Positions 18,684-28,567 are shown, counted from the stretch's first letter. The stretch is 64,000 bases of DNA from an uncultured Acidobacteriota bacterium (GCA_902825945.1 CADECY010000037.1:1-64000); one strand, 5' to 3'. Notes: a model not told the origin generated them from the letters alone. A program made the numbers and translations.

Positions 18684-19514
18684 CTATTTGGTGGGTTCGA
18701 GGCTCACGTTGAACCACATCTTCTTCAGTTCGGCGATCTGCGTGGTTTTCGCCGCCGCGCTGAGCGGGTTCCCTTGCAAGTAGAGGAACCGCGGTGTGTT
18801 GCCTTCCTTCTTGCCGAGTTCGACGAGCGGGCCGAGATCCTTGATCGCATTGCGGTCGAGGAAGATGTGCCACAGCGACGAAATGCCCGCGAGCGGCTTG
18901 ATGTCGGTGACCTTGTTGCCGCGCACGTCGAGCGAAGAGAGCCGTTTCAATCCGGCGACCGGCGTGAGGTCCGCGATGAGATTGCCGTCGGCATAAAGCG
19001 ACCACAACCTTTCGAGCCCCGTTACCGGCGTCAGGTCCTTGATCTTGTTGTTCGAGACGTAGAGCGAGTTCATCGCCGTCAGCTTCGCGAGGGGCGCGAG
19101 ATCGGCAGCCTGATTGCCGGTCATGTTCAGGTACTGGAGGTTGACCAGACCGCTCAGCGGACCGATGTCGGTGATCTTGTTGTTCGAGATGGTCAGACTC
19201 TGGATCAGGGTGAGATCCTTGATCGGGGCGAGATCGGTGATCTGGTTGTCGCCCACTTCGAGCAGCATCAGGCTCTTGCACTTCTCGAGTCCGGCGAGGC
19301 TCTTGATGCCTTTGCCACCGGCCTGGATCGTCGAGATGTTCTTGACATCGTCTTCGGTGAGCGGCTCCTTGTTGTCGCGCTTGGCGAAAACATAGTACCG
19401 GACGGCGGCTTCGAGGGATGGATCGGGAAACAAGTCCGCGGCTTGGACGGGGCTGCTAGCGAGCAGCAAGGCGAGGATGGCACCGGCGGACACGGTGCGA
19501 GTGTGGTGTAGCAT
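18684..19514 (-). CDS. Secreted leucine-rich-repeat protein (SDS22/internalin type)
   Basis: 276 residues with signal peptide (GAILALLLASSPVQAA, cleavage near residue 25). From about residue 65 to 250 it consists of ~22-residue leucine-rich repeats of the SDS22 class: LMLLEVGDNQITDLAPIKDL, IQSLTISNNKITDIGPLSGL and LYVSNNKIKDLTPVTGL. These form a curved binding surface for protein or glycan partners outside the cytoplasm. It lies 24 bp downstream of the HerA-like gene's GTG, on the same strand but upstream in transcription. Partner unknown. Confidence 0.88.
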   Translation of the reverse strand: MLHHTRTVSAGAILALLLASSPVQAADLFPDPSLEAAVRYYVFAKRDNKEPLTEDDVKNISTIQAGGKGIKSLAGLEKCKSLMLLEVGDNQITDLAPIKDLTLIQSLTISNNKITDIGPLSGLVNLQYLNMTGNQAADLAPLAKLTAMNSLYVSNNKIKDLTPVTGLERLWSLYADGNLIADLTPVAGLKRLSSLDVRGNKVTDIKPLAGISSLWHIFLDRNAIKDLGPLVELGKKEGNTPRFLYLQGNPLSAAAKTTQIAELKKMWFNVSLEPTK

Positions 19515-19917
19515 CGTGTTCTTCCATCGAAATTATCACAAGCCGGCCGGATTGGCTACCATCTGTGTGGCCACAATGCGCCGCCGTGCCAGAGAGAGCA
19601 TGCTGCGCCGTCGGTCGGTACGGGTCCGAAGAGCCCGGGCTGTCGGCCAGTCCGCGACACAAGTGCGGGACTGACAATGGTCTAGACAAGACGTTGTGAT
19701 GCGCAGTCAGGTTGCCAAGAGACAGAAAGCGCTGGACCATCGAGCCAGGCCCAGCAGGCGAAAGCGGCAAGGCCAGAGCGGCCAGAGCGCCGAGGCCGGA
19801 AAGTCCTGATCGACCTGAACCCGGTGAAGTTCGGGCCAGTCGCCGCTCCATACTGAGATGTAGTGGCTGCAACGTCGCGATTTCGTAGGTAAACGGGCGC
19901 AACCAGCGAGTCTAGCG
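19515..19917. other. Intergenic stretch without a supported gene
   Basis: About 400 bp between the leucine-rich-repeat gene and the 3' end of the frameshifted secreted-protein gene. Both are on the minus strand, so it should hold the promoter of the leucine-rich-repeat gene close to 19515-19580. Short open frames cross it but none has a ribosome site or recognisable content. Confidence 0.45.
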
Positions 19918-21032
19918 CTAGTAGAACAGCCCGAATGCTCCGGATGCAATACCCACCACAGACCCAAGCTCCAACGATCCGGCCCGGTAACACTCGATCG
20001 GCTCGACGGCACCGGTGGTGGAGTAGATGAGTGCAAGCAGTTGCCCCGTCAGGAATCGAGACTCGCGACTGGTCATCAGGCCCTCGCAAACGGCGGCTGC
20101 GAGAACACGTTGGCTGCCCGGCCATCGGATTGGGCATGCGGAGAGCTTCTTGACCTGATCGGGAGCCAACACGGAAAGCCGCCGGGCGTGGGAGACTTGC
20201 CCGGCGGTCTCGAGGGCCCGATAGGCTTCGAGCAACCGTCTCCGGCCCTCGCCGAGGGCCTTGGCGTCGATCACCGTTTGGAGCTTGGCCTGCAGGATGT
20301 CTTCCTGTGCGCGGATGATCGCCTCCATGCTTCGCGCCAGCGGAATCCGCAGCTCTTCGTCGATCGCGTTCAATGCGCCCACCTGCCGCTCGCTCAACGC
20401 CCAGCCGCGCGGGATCGAGCGGATCGCTTGCGGTTTCGAATTCGATCAGCGGCCCGAGGCGACTCAACCGGGCACTGGGATCGCGCTGCACTCGGAAGAC
20501 ATCGCGCCCCACCGCATCGAAGACCGCCAATTGTGTTTCGGTGAGATTCAAAAAGGCTCGCAGCGCGGTCCCAGGCCCACTGGGGAAGCAGTCGTAGGCG
20601 AAGACTGGCCGCGCTGGATCCGGCCGGACCACACCAGCGCAAACGGCTTGATAGGCGATCAGCGCCAACGGACGAGTGCTCTCGATCCGTGCGAGCTTTT
20701 CCCGCTGTTCCGGCGTCATCAGCGCGCGATTCTTCGCCCTCACGGCCGGGACATCGGCCACCATCTCGCGCCGCAGCATCTCGATTTCCACGAAGCGGGC
20801 TCCGAGAGCCAGGGGCGTCTCATCCTCCGGTATCAGCACTGAAAGGACCGCGTAGCGGCTTCTCCTTGCCGAGTTCCGCTCATCGAACCGGCCATCATTC
20901 GACGCGATTTCGCGGATTTGCCCGGGGCTCAGAGCAAGATACCGTATCAGATTCTCGCTTGAGCGGAGGATCGGACTGAGCCAAAGCCGCGAAGGCACCA
21001 ACGATTACCCACATGATTCGGCGTAAGTGCAT
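19918..21032 (-). pseudogene. Frameshifted secreted helical-repeat (LTXXQ-like) protein
   Basis: Three consecutive frames rebuild one protein. A leader starts at ATG 21032 or 21014 (MWVIVGAFAALAQSDPPLKR). After a one-base shift near 20950-20990 comes ENLIRYLALSPGQIREIASN and the segment ending ETASDPLDPARLG. After another one-base shift near 20410-20425 comes WALSERQVGALNAIDEEL, running to the stop at 19918. Each piece repeats a helical unit opening with LSPGQ, LTETQ or LSERQ, as in LTXXQ/Spy-like periplasmic proteins. Two independent shifts suggest a decayed gene. Sequencing errors are possible because the separate segments remain well preserved. Confidence 0.6.
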
Positions 21033-21096
21033 GCCTGAAGCATATCCGTTCCTCCTCCCGCGCCCGCCCGCTCGATCCGGTACACTAATCCTCACC

Positions 21097-22215
21097 ATGC
21101 CGGCCACCACGCTCGAAACCGCAACATCCACGGCCTCCGGATCACCCGCCGGACGCTCCGTGCGTCTCGAATCGCTCGACGTCTTTCGCGGCCTCACCAT
21201 GGCCTCCATGGTTATGGTGAACAATGCGGGCGACGGCCGCAACACGTACGCACCGCTCAAACACGCCGCGTGGCATGGCTGGACCTTCACCGATATGGTC
21301 TTCCCGTTCTTCCTCTGGATCGTGGGTGTCGCGATGACACTCTCCACCGCGCGCCGCGTGGAACGCGGTGAAGATCGCGGCCAGCTCATCAAACACGTCT
21401 TGATCCGCGCGGCGGCGATCTTCGGGATCGGACTCCTGCTGAACGGCTTTCCTTACTACAATCTCTCGACCCTTCGAATCCCGGGCGTGCTGCAGCGCAT
21501 CGCCGTCTGCTACCTGATCGCGACGATCATCTTCCTCTACACGACATGGCGCGGACAGGCCGCGGCCATCGTGGTCTGCTTTGCCTCGTACTGGGCGATG
21601 ATGCACTCGTGGGGTTACGAGAAGGGCTCGACCTTCGCGCAATACGCCGATAGCATCCTGCTGCCCGGACACATGTATAGCGCCACCAAGACCTGGGACC
21701 CCGAAGGCTTCGTCAGTACACTACCCGCGATCGGTACCGCGCTGTTCGGAATCCTGTGCGGGCACCTGCTCCGCTCGGCCTGGACACAGGCGGAAAAGGC
21801 CGCCTGGATGCTGGTGAGCGGCAACGTGCTCATCTTCGCTGGCCTCGCGCTCGACTATTGGCAGCCGATCAACAAGCAGCTCTGGACCGTACCCTTCACG
21901 CTTCTCATGGCTGGACTAGCGCTAGTGGTCTTCGGAACCTGCTACTGGCTGTTCGACGTGCGCGGCCACAAGGGCTGGTACACGAAACCGTTCGTGATAC
22001 TCGGTATGAATGCGCTCGCGGTGTATTGCTTCTCAGGCTTGTTCGCGCGGGTGCTGTCGCTCGCCAAGGTCCGCGCGCCGATGTATCAGGCGATGTTCGC
22101 TTCGACGATTCCAGACCCCTACCTGGCGTCGCTTGGATGGGCCCTCTTCAACGTGGCCGTCTGCTGGACCTTCGCATGGATTCTCTACCGCAAGGGCTGG
22201 TTCCTCAGGGTCTGA
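21097..22215 (+). CDS. DUF5009/COG4299 family membrane acyltransferase (HGSNAT-like)
   Basis: About 372 residues, around ten predicted membrane helices. The N-terminus RLESLDVFRGLTMASMVMVN followed by FPFFLWIVGVAMTLS is the hallmark of the heparan-alpha-glucosaminide N-acetyltransferase-like family (COG4299, NagX/DUF5009). Its bacterial members are thought to acetylate amino sugars at the inner membrane. The start is taken as ATG 21097; an upstream in-frame ATG at 21013 would overlap the divergent pseudogene. The MFS gene follows 28 bp downstream on the same strand, a possible amino-sugar modification/transport pair, which is inference. Confidence 0.85.
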   Translation: MPATTLETATSTASGSPAGRSVRLESLDVFRGLTMASMVMVNNAGDGRNTYAPLKHAAWHGWTFTDMVFPFFLWIVGVAMTLSTARRVERGEDRGQLIKHVLIRAAAIFGIGLLLNGFPYYNLSTLRIPGVLQRIAVCYLIATIIFLYTTWRGQAAAIVVCFASYWAMMHSWGYEKGSTFAQYADSILLPGHMYSATKTWDPEGFVSTLPAIGTALFGILCGHLLRSAWTQAEKAAWMLVSGNVLIFAGLALDYWQPINKQLWTVPFTLLMAGLALVVFGTCYWLFDVRGHKGWYTKPFVILGMNALAVYCFSGLFARVLSLAKVRAPMYQAMFASTIPDPYLASLGWALFNVAVCWTFAWILYRKGWFLRV

Positions 22216-22243
22216 TCGCGCGATCTGATACACTCTAGCGTTT

Positions 22244-23509
22244 ATGAACCCTGGGAAACTGTTCGCGGCGAGCTGCGTCGCTCTGATCACGACTTCGATG
22301 GTCTTTTCGATCCGTGGCGACATTGCCGACGCGCTTCGAGCCGACTTCCATATCAACGCCGAGCAACTGGGCTTCGCCTTCATGCCGGCTTTCTGGGGCT
22401 TCACTCTTTCGGCGATCTTCGGCGGCTCGCTGGTCGACTTCTTCGGAATGCGCCGCCTGCTGCTGCTCTCGGCGGGCGGCTACATCACGGCGGTCCTCGC
22501 GATTCTGTTCGCGCCGCGGCCGGGGGGCGAGGTCGCGCCGTATTACTCCGACATTGGCTATCAAGTTCTCTGGGGCGCGATGCTCGTGCTCGGGCTCTCG
22601 CAAGGATTGGTGGAAGGCGTGATCAACCCGCTCGCGGCTACGATGTATCCGAAGGACAAGACCCACAAGCTCAACGTCCTTCACGCGTGGTGGCCCGGAG
22701 GACTCATCATCGGCGGATTGGCGGCATTCGCGCTGACCAACATGATGGGGCTCGACAGCAAGACCGTCGCCGCGGGCACGGCCACATTCGGCTGGCAGAT
22801 CAAGCTTTCGCTCATCATGGTCCCCGCCGTGATCTACGCCATCATGGTCTGGAACGAGCAGTTCCCCGCCACAGAGCGCGTCGCGGCTGGCATTTCCACA
22901 GGCGAAATGTTCCGCGCCTGTCTCTCGCCCATGTTCATCCTCTGGTGGATCTGTATGTGGATGACGGCCTCCACCGAACTCGGTCCGGATCAATGGGTAC
23001 CATCGCTGATCACCAGCCAGACGGGAATGCAGGGCATCCTGATTCTCGTCTACACCGCCGGCCTGATGTTCGTTCTGCGATTCTTCGGCGGCCGCCTCGC
23101 GCACGCGATGTCGCCTCTTGGCCTGCTGACGATTTCAGCGATTCTGTCCGGGATCGGTCTGTACAGCCTTGGCGGAGTCAGCAGTGCCACCGGCGCCTTC
23201 GCGGCTGCCACGATCTACGGCGTGGGCAAGACATTCTTCTGGCCATTGATGCTGGGCGTAACATCGGAGCGCTTCCCGAAATCGGGAGCGCTAGGCTTGG
23301 CGATCATGGGCGGCACCGGCAATCTCGCGGTTGCGTTCATCCTGCCGCTGATGGGCCAGTGGTATGACAAATTCGGCGCCGCTGAAACGTTCCGAACGGT
23401 CTCGACGCTGCCGGTGGTGCTGACCGTGATCTTCGCCGCGCTCTACTTCTACTACAAGGCGCGCGGCGGCTACAAGGCTGTCGAGATCGGCGCGAGCGCG
23501 GGCAAATAG
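22244..23509 (+). CDS. Major facilitator superfamily transporter
   Basis: 421 residues with about 12 membrane helices. Visible features are the N-terminal half helix pair with FGGSLVDFFGMRRLLLLSAG (MFS A-like motif between helices 2 and 3), GLSQGLVEGVINPLAATMYP, HAWWPGGLIIGGLAAF and a matching second half (FFGGRLAHAMSPLGLLTISA). The VEGVINPL...HAWWPGG pattern resembles sugar/organic-solute MFS proteins of the FucP/NarK-like group. The substrate is not determinable. Likely co-transcribed with the DUF5009 gene. Confidence 0.88.
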   Translation: MNPGKLFAASCVALITTSMVFSIRGDIADALRADFHINAEQLGFAFMPAFWGFTLSAIFGGSLVDFFGMRRLLLLSAGGYITAVLAILFAPRPGGEVAPYYSDIGYQVLWGAMLVLGLSQGLVEGVINPLAATMYPKDKTHKLNVLHAWWPGGLIIGGLAAFALTNMMGLDSKTVAAGTATFGWQIKLSLIMVPAVIYAIMVWNEQFPATERVAAGISTGEMFRACLSPMFILWWICMWMTASTELGPDQWVPSLITSQTGMQGILILVYTAGLMFVLRFFGGRLAHAMSPLGLLTISAILSGIGLYSLGGVSSATGAFAAATIYGVGKTFFWPLMLGVTSERFPKSGALGLAIMGGTGNLAVAFILPLMGQWYDKFGAAETFRTVSTLPVVLTVIFAALYFYYKARGGYKAVEIGASAGK

Positions 23510-23519
23510 CGGCGGCGGC

Positions 23520-25916
23520 TCAGCGGTAGCAACTGTTCGATGCGCGGGCAAATGCCGGGTGGTTCTGGCCAAGCGCGCTGAGCGATTCCGCGGTGAACTC
23601 GGAGGCCATTCGCTCGAGCGCGGGCTCTGGTACGCCCGCCGTTGTCGCCGACTTGACCAGACAACGGCAGAACGTCAATTTTTCCGCCTGCGTGTTGGCC
23701 GCGCGAGCCATCCGCTGTTCGACACAGCGCGCCTCGACGCGTTCGGCCAGTGTCAGGGCGGGGACTCCTCCACCCGGCGCCGGGATCCCCTTCAACTCGC
23801 GGACCGCGGGATTCATCAGCGCATAGAAACGATCGCGATTGGCGGGCGCGGGCGGCGTGTCCTTGCGCGACAGGATCAGCTTGCGCAGGTTGGCGCGAAT
23901 CTTCATGTTCGTGAGCGTATTGCAGGCCCAAGTGGTCGCGACGGTTCCGCCATCGGCGATGCCCTCCGAGATGATGCCGTTCGGAGGCAGGGCGCCACCC
24001 AAGGCGCTCATATATTCGCCCATGCTGCCAGCCTTGGTCGCATTGTCCATGCCCTTCATCAATTGGGCGAGCATCTCCATCCCCGCCTGGGCGGGCGACT
24101 TTCCGGATCCCGCCTGGAACATGGGCACTCCATAGGTAAGCGAGGCCATCGTCAGATCCGAGTCGGCGGTAGCCGCGCAGACCTTGTTGACTCCCTTCAG
24201 GAACGACATGAAGTAGCTGCGGAAGAGCTGGTCGTCGGGAATCAGGTCGAGCTGGCCCACCATCAGGGCTTTCACCATGCTCGGGAAAATGAAGACCCCG
24301 CCCTCGCCGTCTGGCTCGGGATCGCCGGGATTGCGTTTGCCGGAAGGGGGAGGGAGCGCGGTGCGGGTCAGATTCTCCAGCGCCCTCTGCTGAGCCGCGG
24401 CCTTGACTTGTTGCTGCCGGCGATCCTCTTCCGCGGCACGGGCGCGGATTTGATCCTCTCGGGCGCGAATGGGCGCATCAAACTGAGTGAACAGCGGCGA
24501 GGAGCGATCCTGCTGGGTGGGGAAGATCGCTTCGAGCTCGCGGCGCTGCGCGCCGAGCGCATCGGCTGGAGCCGCGGCCACCTTCTTCTGCCAGGCGGGC
24601 ATCGCGCTCGATAGCACGCGCGCCCGAGTCAGATCGTACTCCGTTCGCGCCGAATCCACCGGACGCACTCCGCGGAACTCGCCGAACAGCGTATCGAAGC
24701 CCGCTCGCCAAGTCGATAATTGCGTCACCCCGTCCCAGCCCGGCGGCAACTGCTTCAATTGCGCCGCGTGCTCCCGAACCGGTTCGGCGATCATCGCCTC
24801 GACAACGCTGGCGTAGCGCTGCTCCGCCGCGGTCCGCGACCCGGCGTCGGCCGCCTGGGTGATCGTGGCAAGCGCGGCCCGTTCGGCTTGCAGTGCTTTC
24901 GCGGCAGCGAGCGTTTTCGGCCCGCTGGCGGCGCCGGTCAGCCATTGGTCGAGAATCGCGGGTGCAAGTTCGCTTTGCCGCTTGACGAGATAATCCGTCA
25001 CCGCGGCCTTGTCGGCCGGATCGAGCATCGAGTTCCGGGCGGCCTCTGCCCGAAGCATGTTCAATTGCTCGAACGACTCCTTGGACGGAGGCAGCGCCGC
25101 GGCCTGCGCCCGGGCCTGCTTGACCCAGCCCGCCTGCCCACGAGTCTGCTGCACGTAACGCGTGATGGCCGCAGGTTCGTACTGACCCGGGTGGCCGAGA
25201 AACGCCTGATCAAGCACCTGGCGATACTGCCCGAACTGTTCCCAATAGCGCTGCATGCCCCGCTGCCGCATCACGTCGAGAGCCGTCACCCGCGTGTTTC
25301 GCGAGGTGCCGATGCAACGGGAGATCGTATCTTCGTACAGGTCCATGCGCCAGCGGTTCTCCGTCTTGTCATACGGCATTCCGAACACCGCGATCATCGC
25401 TTCATCCCGGAAGATCCGCAGGAAATTCGGCTGCGCCCGGTAACGGTAGTTCGGGGCCTGTGCCGGACCCGAATCCACCTTCCCGCCTTCCAGCCACTTC
25501 AGAAGCACATCGCACTTTTCTTCCGCCTTGCGTGCCGAGGAAAGGCTCGAGGGCGCGGCGCCGGCCGGCGCGGGAGCAGGAGTTTCCGCCGCGGATCCGC
25601 GCGGATCGGCGAGCGGGAGTGGCTTCCGTCCGCGGCCGCTGACGATGAGCACCTGGGGCGGTCCGTTAGGACAGATCCGCGGGATTTCGACCGCGAGGGC
25701 GCTTTCGAGGCTTGCGAGCGCGGCCTGGTTCGGCGGGTCGAGGATCGAACCCGGGCCCCGCACCACGACCACGGGCATGGCCGCGCAACTGGCCGGATGC
25801 GGCGCCGCCGCCGACCACGAGCCCGCCCGCCACATCTCTTGGGTCTGTCCGAATCCCGTGACCTGGTAAGCAGCCAATGCGGCAACAATCAAGGTAGCGT
25901 TCTGCAACTTCAGCAC
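23520..25916 (-). CDS. Large secreted protein of unknown family
   Basis: About 798 residues. GTG 25916 is chosen because GGAAGGAG lies 5-6 nt upstream, inside the slightly longer open frame that begins at GTG 25931. A signal peptide (NATLIVAALAAYQVTGFGQ) is followed by a Pro/Ala linker (~100-120), then helical Ala/Gln-rich segments (~260-560) and a more globular C-terminus (~570-798). Cys pairs occur in KVCAATADSD, TTWACNTLT and LTFCRCLVKSA, possibly disulfides. I recognise no catalytic motif or known domain. It converges with the MFS gene (10 bp gap) and sits downstream of the M23 peptidase on the same strand. Confidence 0.8.
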   Translation of the reverse strand: MLKLQNATLIVAALAAYQVTGFGQTQEMWRAGSWSAAAPHPASCAAMPVVVVRGPGSILDPPNQAALASLESALAVEIPRICPNGPPQVLIVSGRGRKPLPLADPRGSAAETPAPAPAGAAPSSLSSARKAEEKCDVLLKWLEGGKVDSGPAQAPNYRYRAQPNFLRIFRDEAMIAVFGMPYDKTENRWRMDLYEDTISRCIGTSRNTRVTALDVMRQRGMQRYWEQFGQYRQVLDQAFLGHPGQYEPAAITRYVQQTRGQAGWVKQARAQAAALPPSKESFEQLNMLRAEAARNSMLDPADKAAVTDYLVKRQSELAPAILDQWLTGAASGPKTLAAAKALQAERAALATITQAADAGSRTAAEQRYASVVEAMIAEPVREHAAQLKQLPPGWDGVTQLSTWRAGFDTLFGEFRGVRPVDSARTEYDLTRARVLSSAMPAWQKKVAAAPADALGAQRRELEAIFPTQQDRSSPLFTQFDAPIRAREDQIRARAAEEDRRQQQVKAAAQQRALENLTRTALPPPSGKRNPGDPEPDGEGGVFIFPSMVKALMVGQLDLIPDDQLFRSYFMSFLKGVNKVCAATADSDLTMASLTYGVPMFQAGSGKSPAQAGMEMLAQLMKGMDNATKAGSMGEYMSALGGALPPNGIISEGIADGGTVATTWACNTLTNMKIRANLRKLILSRKDTPPAPANRDRFYALMNPAVRELKGIPAPGGGVPALTLAERVEARCVEQRMARAANTQAEKLTFCRCLVKSATTAGVPEPALERMASEFTAESLSALGQNHPAFARASNSCYR

Positions 25917-25995
25917 GGTGGCTCCTTCCACGCCGACAAAGTAATGTAACGCGCGGGACCTCGCGTATGGGCAGTATACCGTACGCGGCGGCCAG

Positions 25996-27360
25996 TCAGT
26001 CGCTCTTCGATCGCGCTGGCTTTTCGAGACCTGGAACCGGAATGACGGGGGAGATGTTTTTCGCGATCCAGTTGCGTTCGAAGAATCGAACCGGACTTAC
26101 TTCCACGCCGCCGATCATCATCCCGAAATGGAGGTGATCGCCACCTGCGAGCCCAGTCATGCCGGTCAGTCCGACGATCTGGCCCTTCGTCACGTCCGCT
26201 CCTGGCTGCAAGTCGATCCGGCTCAGATGGGCGTATATCGTCTGCACTCCGAGTCCATGATCGATCACGACACAGTTGCCGTAGATGCCCAACCGCTCGG
26301 CGAGCAGCACCTTACCGCCGTTTGCCGCTGGAACCGGCGCGTTACGGGTGGAAGCCAAGTCGATCCCGAGGTGCATCTGGCTATCCACCAGTTCTCCGGC
26401 GTACAGGTAGTTCCGCTTGTCGGCGAACTGGCCCTGCACCTTCGACTTCGGCAACTGCACGAACGGACCCGACCAGAGCACCTTCCCTGCCGTCCGGGCA
26501 GTGAGCTCCGAAAGCTTCCTGGTATTGGCGTCCCGCACCTCGGAATTGATCTTCTTGAAGCTGGCCAGCATATCGGCCGCCCTATCGTTGCCACCGAGGA
26601 TGTCTCCCACCACCCGGCGCAGGAACGGGTCGCTGACCTTGATATCGCGTGCGCGAAACTTGCGGCGCTCGATCACCATTCTTACGGCCGCGGTCAGTTC
26701 CCGGCCGTCGGAGGTCTTGACGTAGACCGTAACCGGCTCGTCCGGATCAGCGTCCCAGGGTATCGAGAAAAAGGCGCCTAGGGTCGCGTCACTGCCCGGT
26801 ACGGGGTCGCGCCCATCGAGGGTGAAGGCGCGGAAGCGGTACTGGCTGACCCGGACCCCGGTTTCCACCCAATCTCCGGACACTGTGTATCGCACCGCCG
26901 ACGGTCCGGAATGGGCGGTGTAGTGCGGCTCGAATCCGGTGCGGATCGCGGCGGGCTTCGGAACGACGCTGACCGGCTGGGAAACCGAGTCCGTGCGCCC
27001 CCGCAGATCGGCGGATTTCACCTCGGCGGTGACCACCGCGGGTCCATTCGCGAACCCCGGGCACGCGGCGGGGGTCACTGTCCAAGCGATCTTGTCGGTC
27101 GCCTCTCCGCGCTTCCAGAAAAAGAGGCGGGACTGCCCGGTCTGCTTGTCGAGCAACGTGCAGCGCAGTTTGCCCTGTTCGAGGGTGACTCTCACACGGG
27201 CTAACCCGTATGAGCTCTTCGTGTGTATGGCGAGAGGAGTAGACGGGCCGATGACCGACGGCTGCTTTTCCCAACGGATGGTCGTGGGTCCCCCGATGAA
27301 CCACAACGATCCGAAGCAGACGGTCAAAATCGCGGCTACCACCAGCAGCAGTCTCAACAT
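25996..27360 (-). CDS. Membrane-anchored M23 family metallopeptidase
   Basis: 454 residues. An N-terminal hydrophobic anchor (MLRLLLVVAAILTVCFGSLW) is followed by ~270 residues of beta-rich region with Ig-like character. The LytM/M23 domain covers about 325-430. Zinc ligands are visible as His330 and Asp334 (HLGID) and His411 (HLHFG), with His378 (YAHLS) and His409 as catalytic histidines; the set is complete, so an active peptidoglycan endopeptidase is likely. The ATG start faces the divergent epimerase gene across ~90 bp. It probably works in the periplasm in cell-wall remodelling. Confidence 0.9.
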   Translation of the reverse strand: MLRLLLVVAAILTVCFGSLWFIGGPTTIRWEKQPSVIGPSTPLAIHTKSSYGLARVRVTLEQGKLRCTLLDKQTGQSRLFFWKRGEATDKIAWTVTPAACPGFANGPAVVTAEVKSADLRGRTDSVSQPVSVVPKPAAIRTGFEPHYTAHSGPSAVRYTVSGDWVETGVRVSQYRFRAFTLDGRDPVPGSDATLGAFFSIPWDADPDEPVTVYVKTSDGRELTAAVRMVIERRKFRARDIKVSDPFLRRVVGDILGGNDRAADMLASFKKINSEVRDANTRKLSELTARTAGKVLWSGPFVQLPKSKVQGQFADKRNYLYAGELVDSQMHLGIDLASTRNAPVPAANGGKVLLAERLGIYGNCVVIDHGLGVQTIYAHLSRIDLQPGADVTKGQIVGLTGMTGLAGGDHLHFGMMIGGVEVSPVRFFERNWIAKNISPVIPVPGLEKPARSKSD

Positions 27361-27450
27361 TGGCGGCCAGCAAATAGGGTAGCGCAGTTTTCACGTCCCA
27401 TTTTGGTGCGCCAGGGGAGGTTCCACATCGAATACAATGGGTCCACTGAG

Positions 27451-28350
27451 ATGCGAATCACCGTGACGGGAGGCTCTGGCCTCATCGGGCGGCGCCTGGT
27501 AGCTCGCTTCGAGGGTGCCGGACATCAAGTCAGCCTCTTGGGCCGGTCTCCACGTACCGGTACTTGCGCGACTGCCCAATTCGCCATCTGGGACCCGGAG
27601 AAGACCGCCGCGCCCGCCGCAGCGGTCGACGGGGCGGACGCCGTGATCCACTTGGCCGGAGAGCCGGTGGCGCAGCGATGGTCGCCCGAGGTCAAGCGCC
27701 GGATTCGCTCCAGCCGGGTTGACGGAACCGCGCGTTTGGTCGAAGGTTTGGCTCAGTGCTCCCTGCCGCCCCCGGTGCTGGTGTGCGCTTCGGCCACCGG
27801 ATATTACGGTGATCGCGGCCCGGAGGAGTTGACGGAGCAGTCGAAAGCGGGGAGCGGGTTCCTTCCGGAAGTTTGCGTCGCCTGGGAGGCGGCCGCCCGA
27901 CGGGCGGAATCTCTCGGCGTCCGGGTCGTGCTCATCCGCACCGGACTGGTGCTCGCCGCCGAGGGCGGCGCCATCGACAAGATGCTGCCGGCGTTCAAGT
28001 TGGGGGTGGGCGGCAGGCTCGGAACCGGTGCGCAGTATATGGCCTGGATCCACATTGAGGATTTGGTTTCGATGTTCGTTTGGGCCATGGAGAACCCGAA
28101 CGTGAGCGGCCCGTTGAACGGGGTCTCGCCAAACCCGGTAACGAATGCCGACTTCACTCACGCCCTCGGCCGGGCGTTGCGCCGCCCCGCCATCCTCCCA
28201 GTGCCGAAGTTCGCCGTCCAACTCCTGTTCGGCGAGATGTCGGAAATCCTGTTCCATAGCCAGAAGGCGAAGCCCGCCACGGCACTCGCCGCCGGATTCG
28301 AGTTCCGGCATCCGGACGTTTATGGAGCGCTCAAGGACGTGGTAAGCTGA
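27451..28350 (+). CDS. TIGR01777-family NAD(P)-dependent epimerase/SDR protein
   Basis: 299 residues from ATG 27451; the longer frame upstream overlaps the divergent M23 gene and is not credible. The Rossmann signature MRITVTGGSGLIGRRLV opens the protein. VDGADAVIHLAGEPVAQRW, LVCASATGYYGDRG and the ILPVPKFAVQLLFGEMSEIL C-terminus are characteristic of the YfcH/TIGR01777 (SDR39U1) family with a terminal DUF1731. The family is common but its substrate is unknown. A small gene follows 8 bp downstream, probably in the same transcript, ending at the terminator at 28585. Confidence 0.92.
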   Translation: MRITVTGGSGLIGRRLVARFEGAGHQVSLLGRSPRTGTCATAQFAIWDPEKTAAPAAAVDGADAVIHLAGEPVAQRWSPEVKRRIRSSRVDGTARLVEGLAQCSLPPPVLVCASATGYYGDRGPEELTEQSKAGSGFLPEVCVAWEAAARRAESLGVRVVLIRTGLVLAAEGGAIDKMLPAFKLGVGGRLGTGAQYMAWIHIEDLVSMFVWAMENPNVSGPLNGVSPNPVTNADFTHALGRALRRPAILPVPKFAVQLLFGEMSEILFHSQKAKPATALAAGFEFRHPDVYGALKDVVS

Positions 28351-28357
28351 AGGGGTT

Positions 28358-28567
28358 ATGGCAATTCCAAATGCACGCAGGTTCCGGCTCACTCATCCGG
28401 ATGGAGTCCAGCAGGCGACGATCGTGGCTGTGCTCCCGAAGGGCGCCGATGTCGACGCCTATTTGAAAGATGCATCCGCCCGGTTCGATTGGAAGGGACA
28501 CTCCGAATCGCAAGCCCGCCAGTTCAAGATCCGCGTGGGTCAGCAGAAGCAGAAGAAAGCGAAGTAA
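28358..28567 (+). CDS. Small basic protein of unknown function
   Basis: 69 residues, no signal peptide, with a Lys/Gln-rich C-terminus (RVGQQKQKKAK). The beginning FRLTHPDGVQQATIVAVLPK suggests a short beta-rich fold. It starts 8 bp after the epimerase stop and is followed within 20 bp by a strong terminator, which supports it as the last gene of a two-gene transcript. I do not recognise the family. Confidence 0.65.
   Translation: MAIPNARRFRLTHPDGVQQATIVAVLPKGADVDAYLKDASARFDWKGHSESQARQFKIRVGQQKQKKAK

Noticed and set aside
19682..20400. C-terminal half of the long minus frame starting at 21001 as a real protein part
   Set aside because: After ~20420 that frame turns Arg/Pro-rich and structureless, while another frame carries the proper helical repeat. 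Hence the frameshift interpretation.
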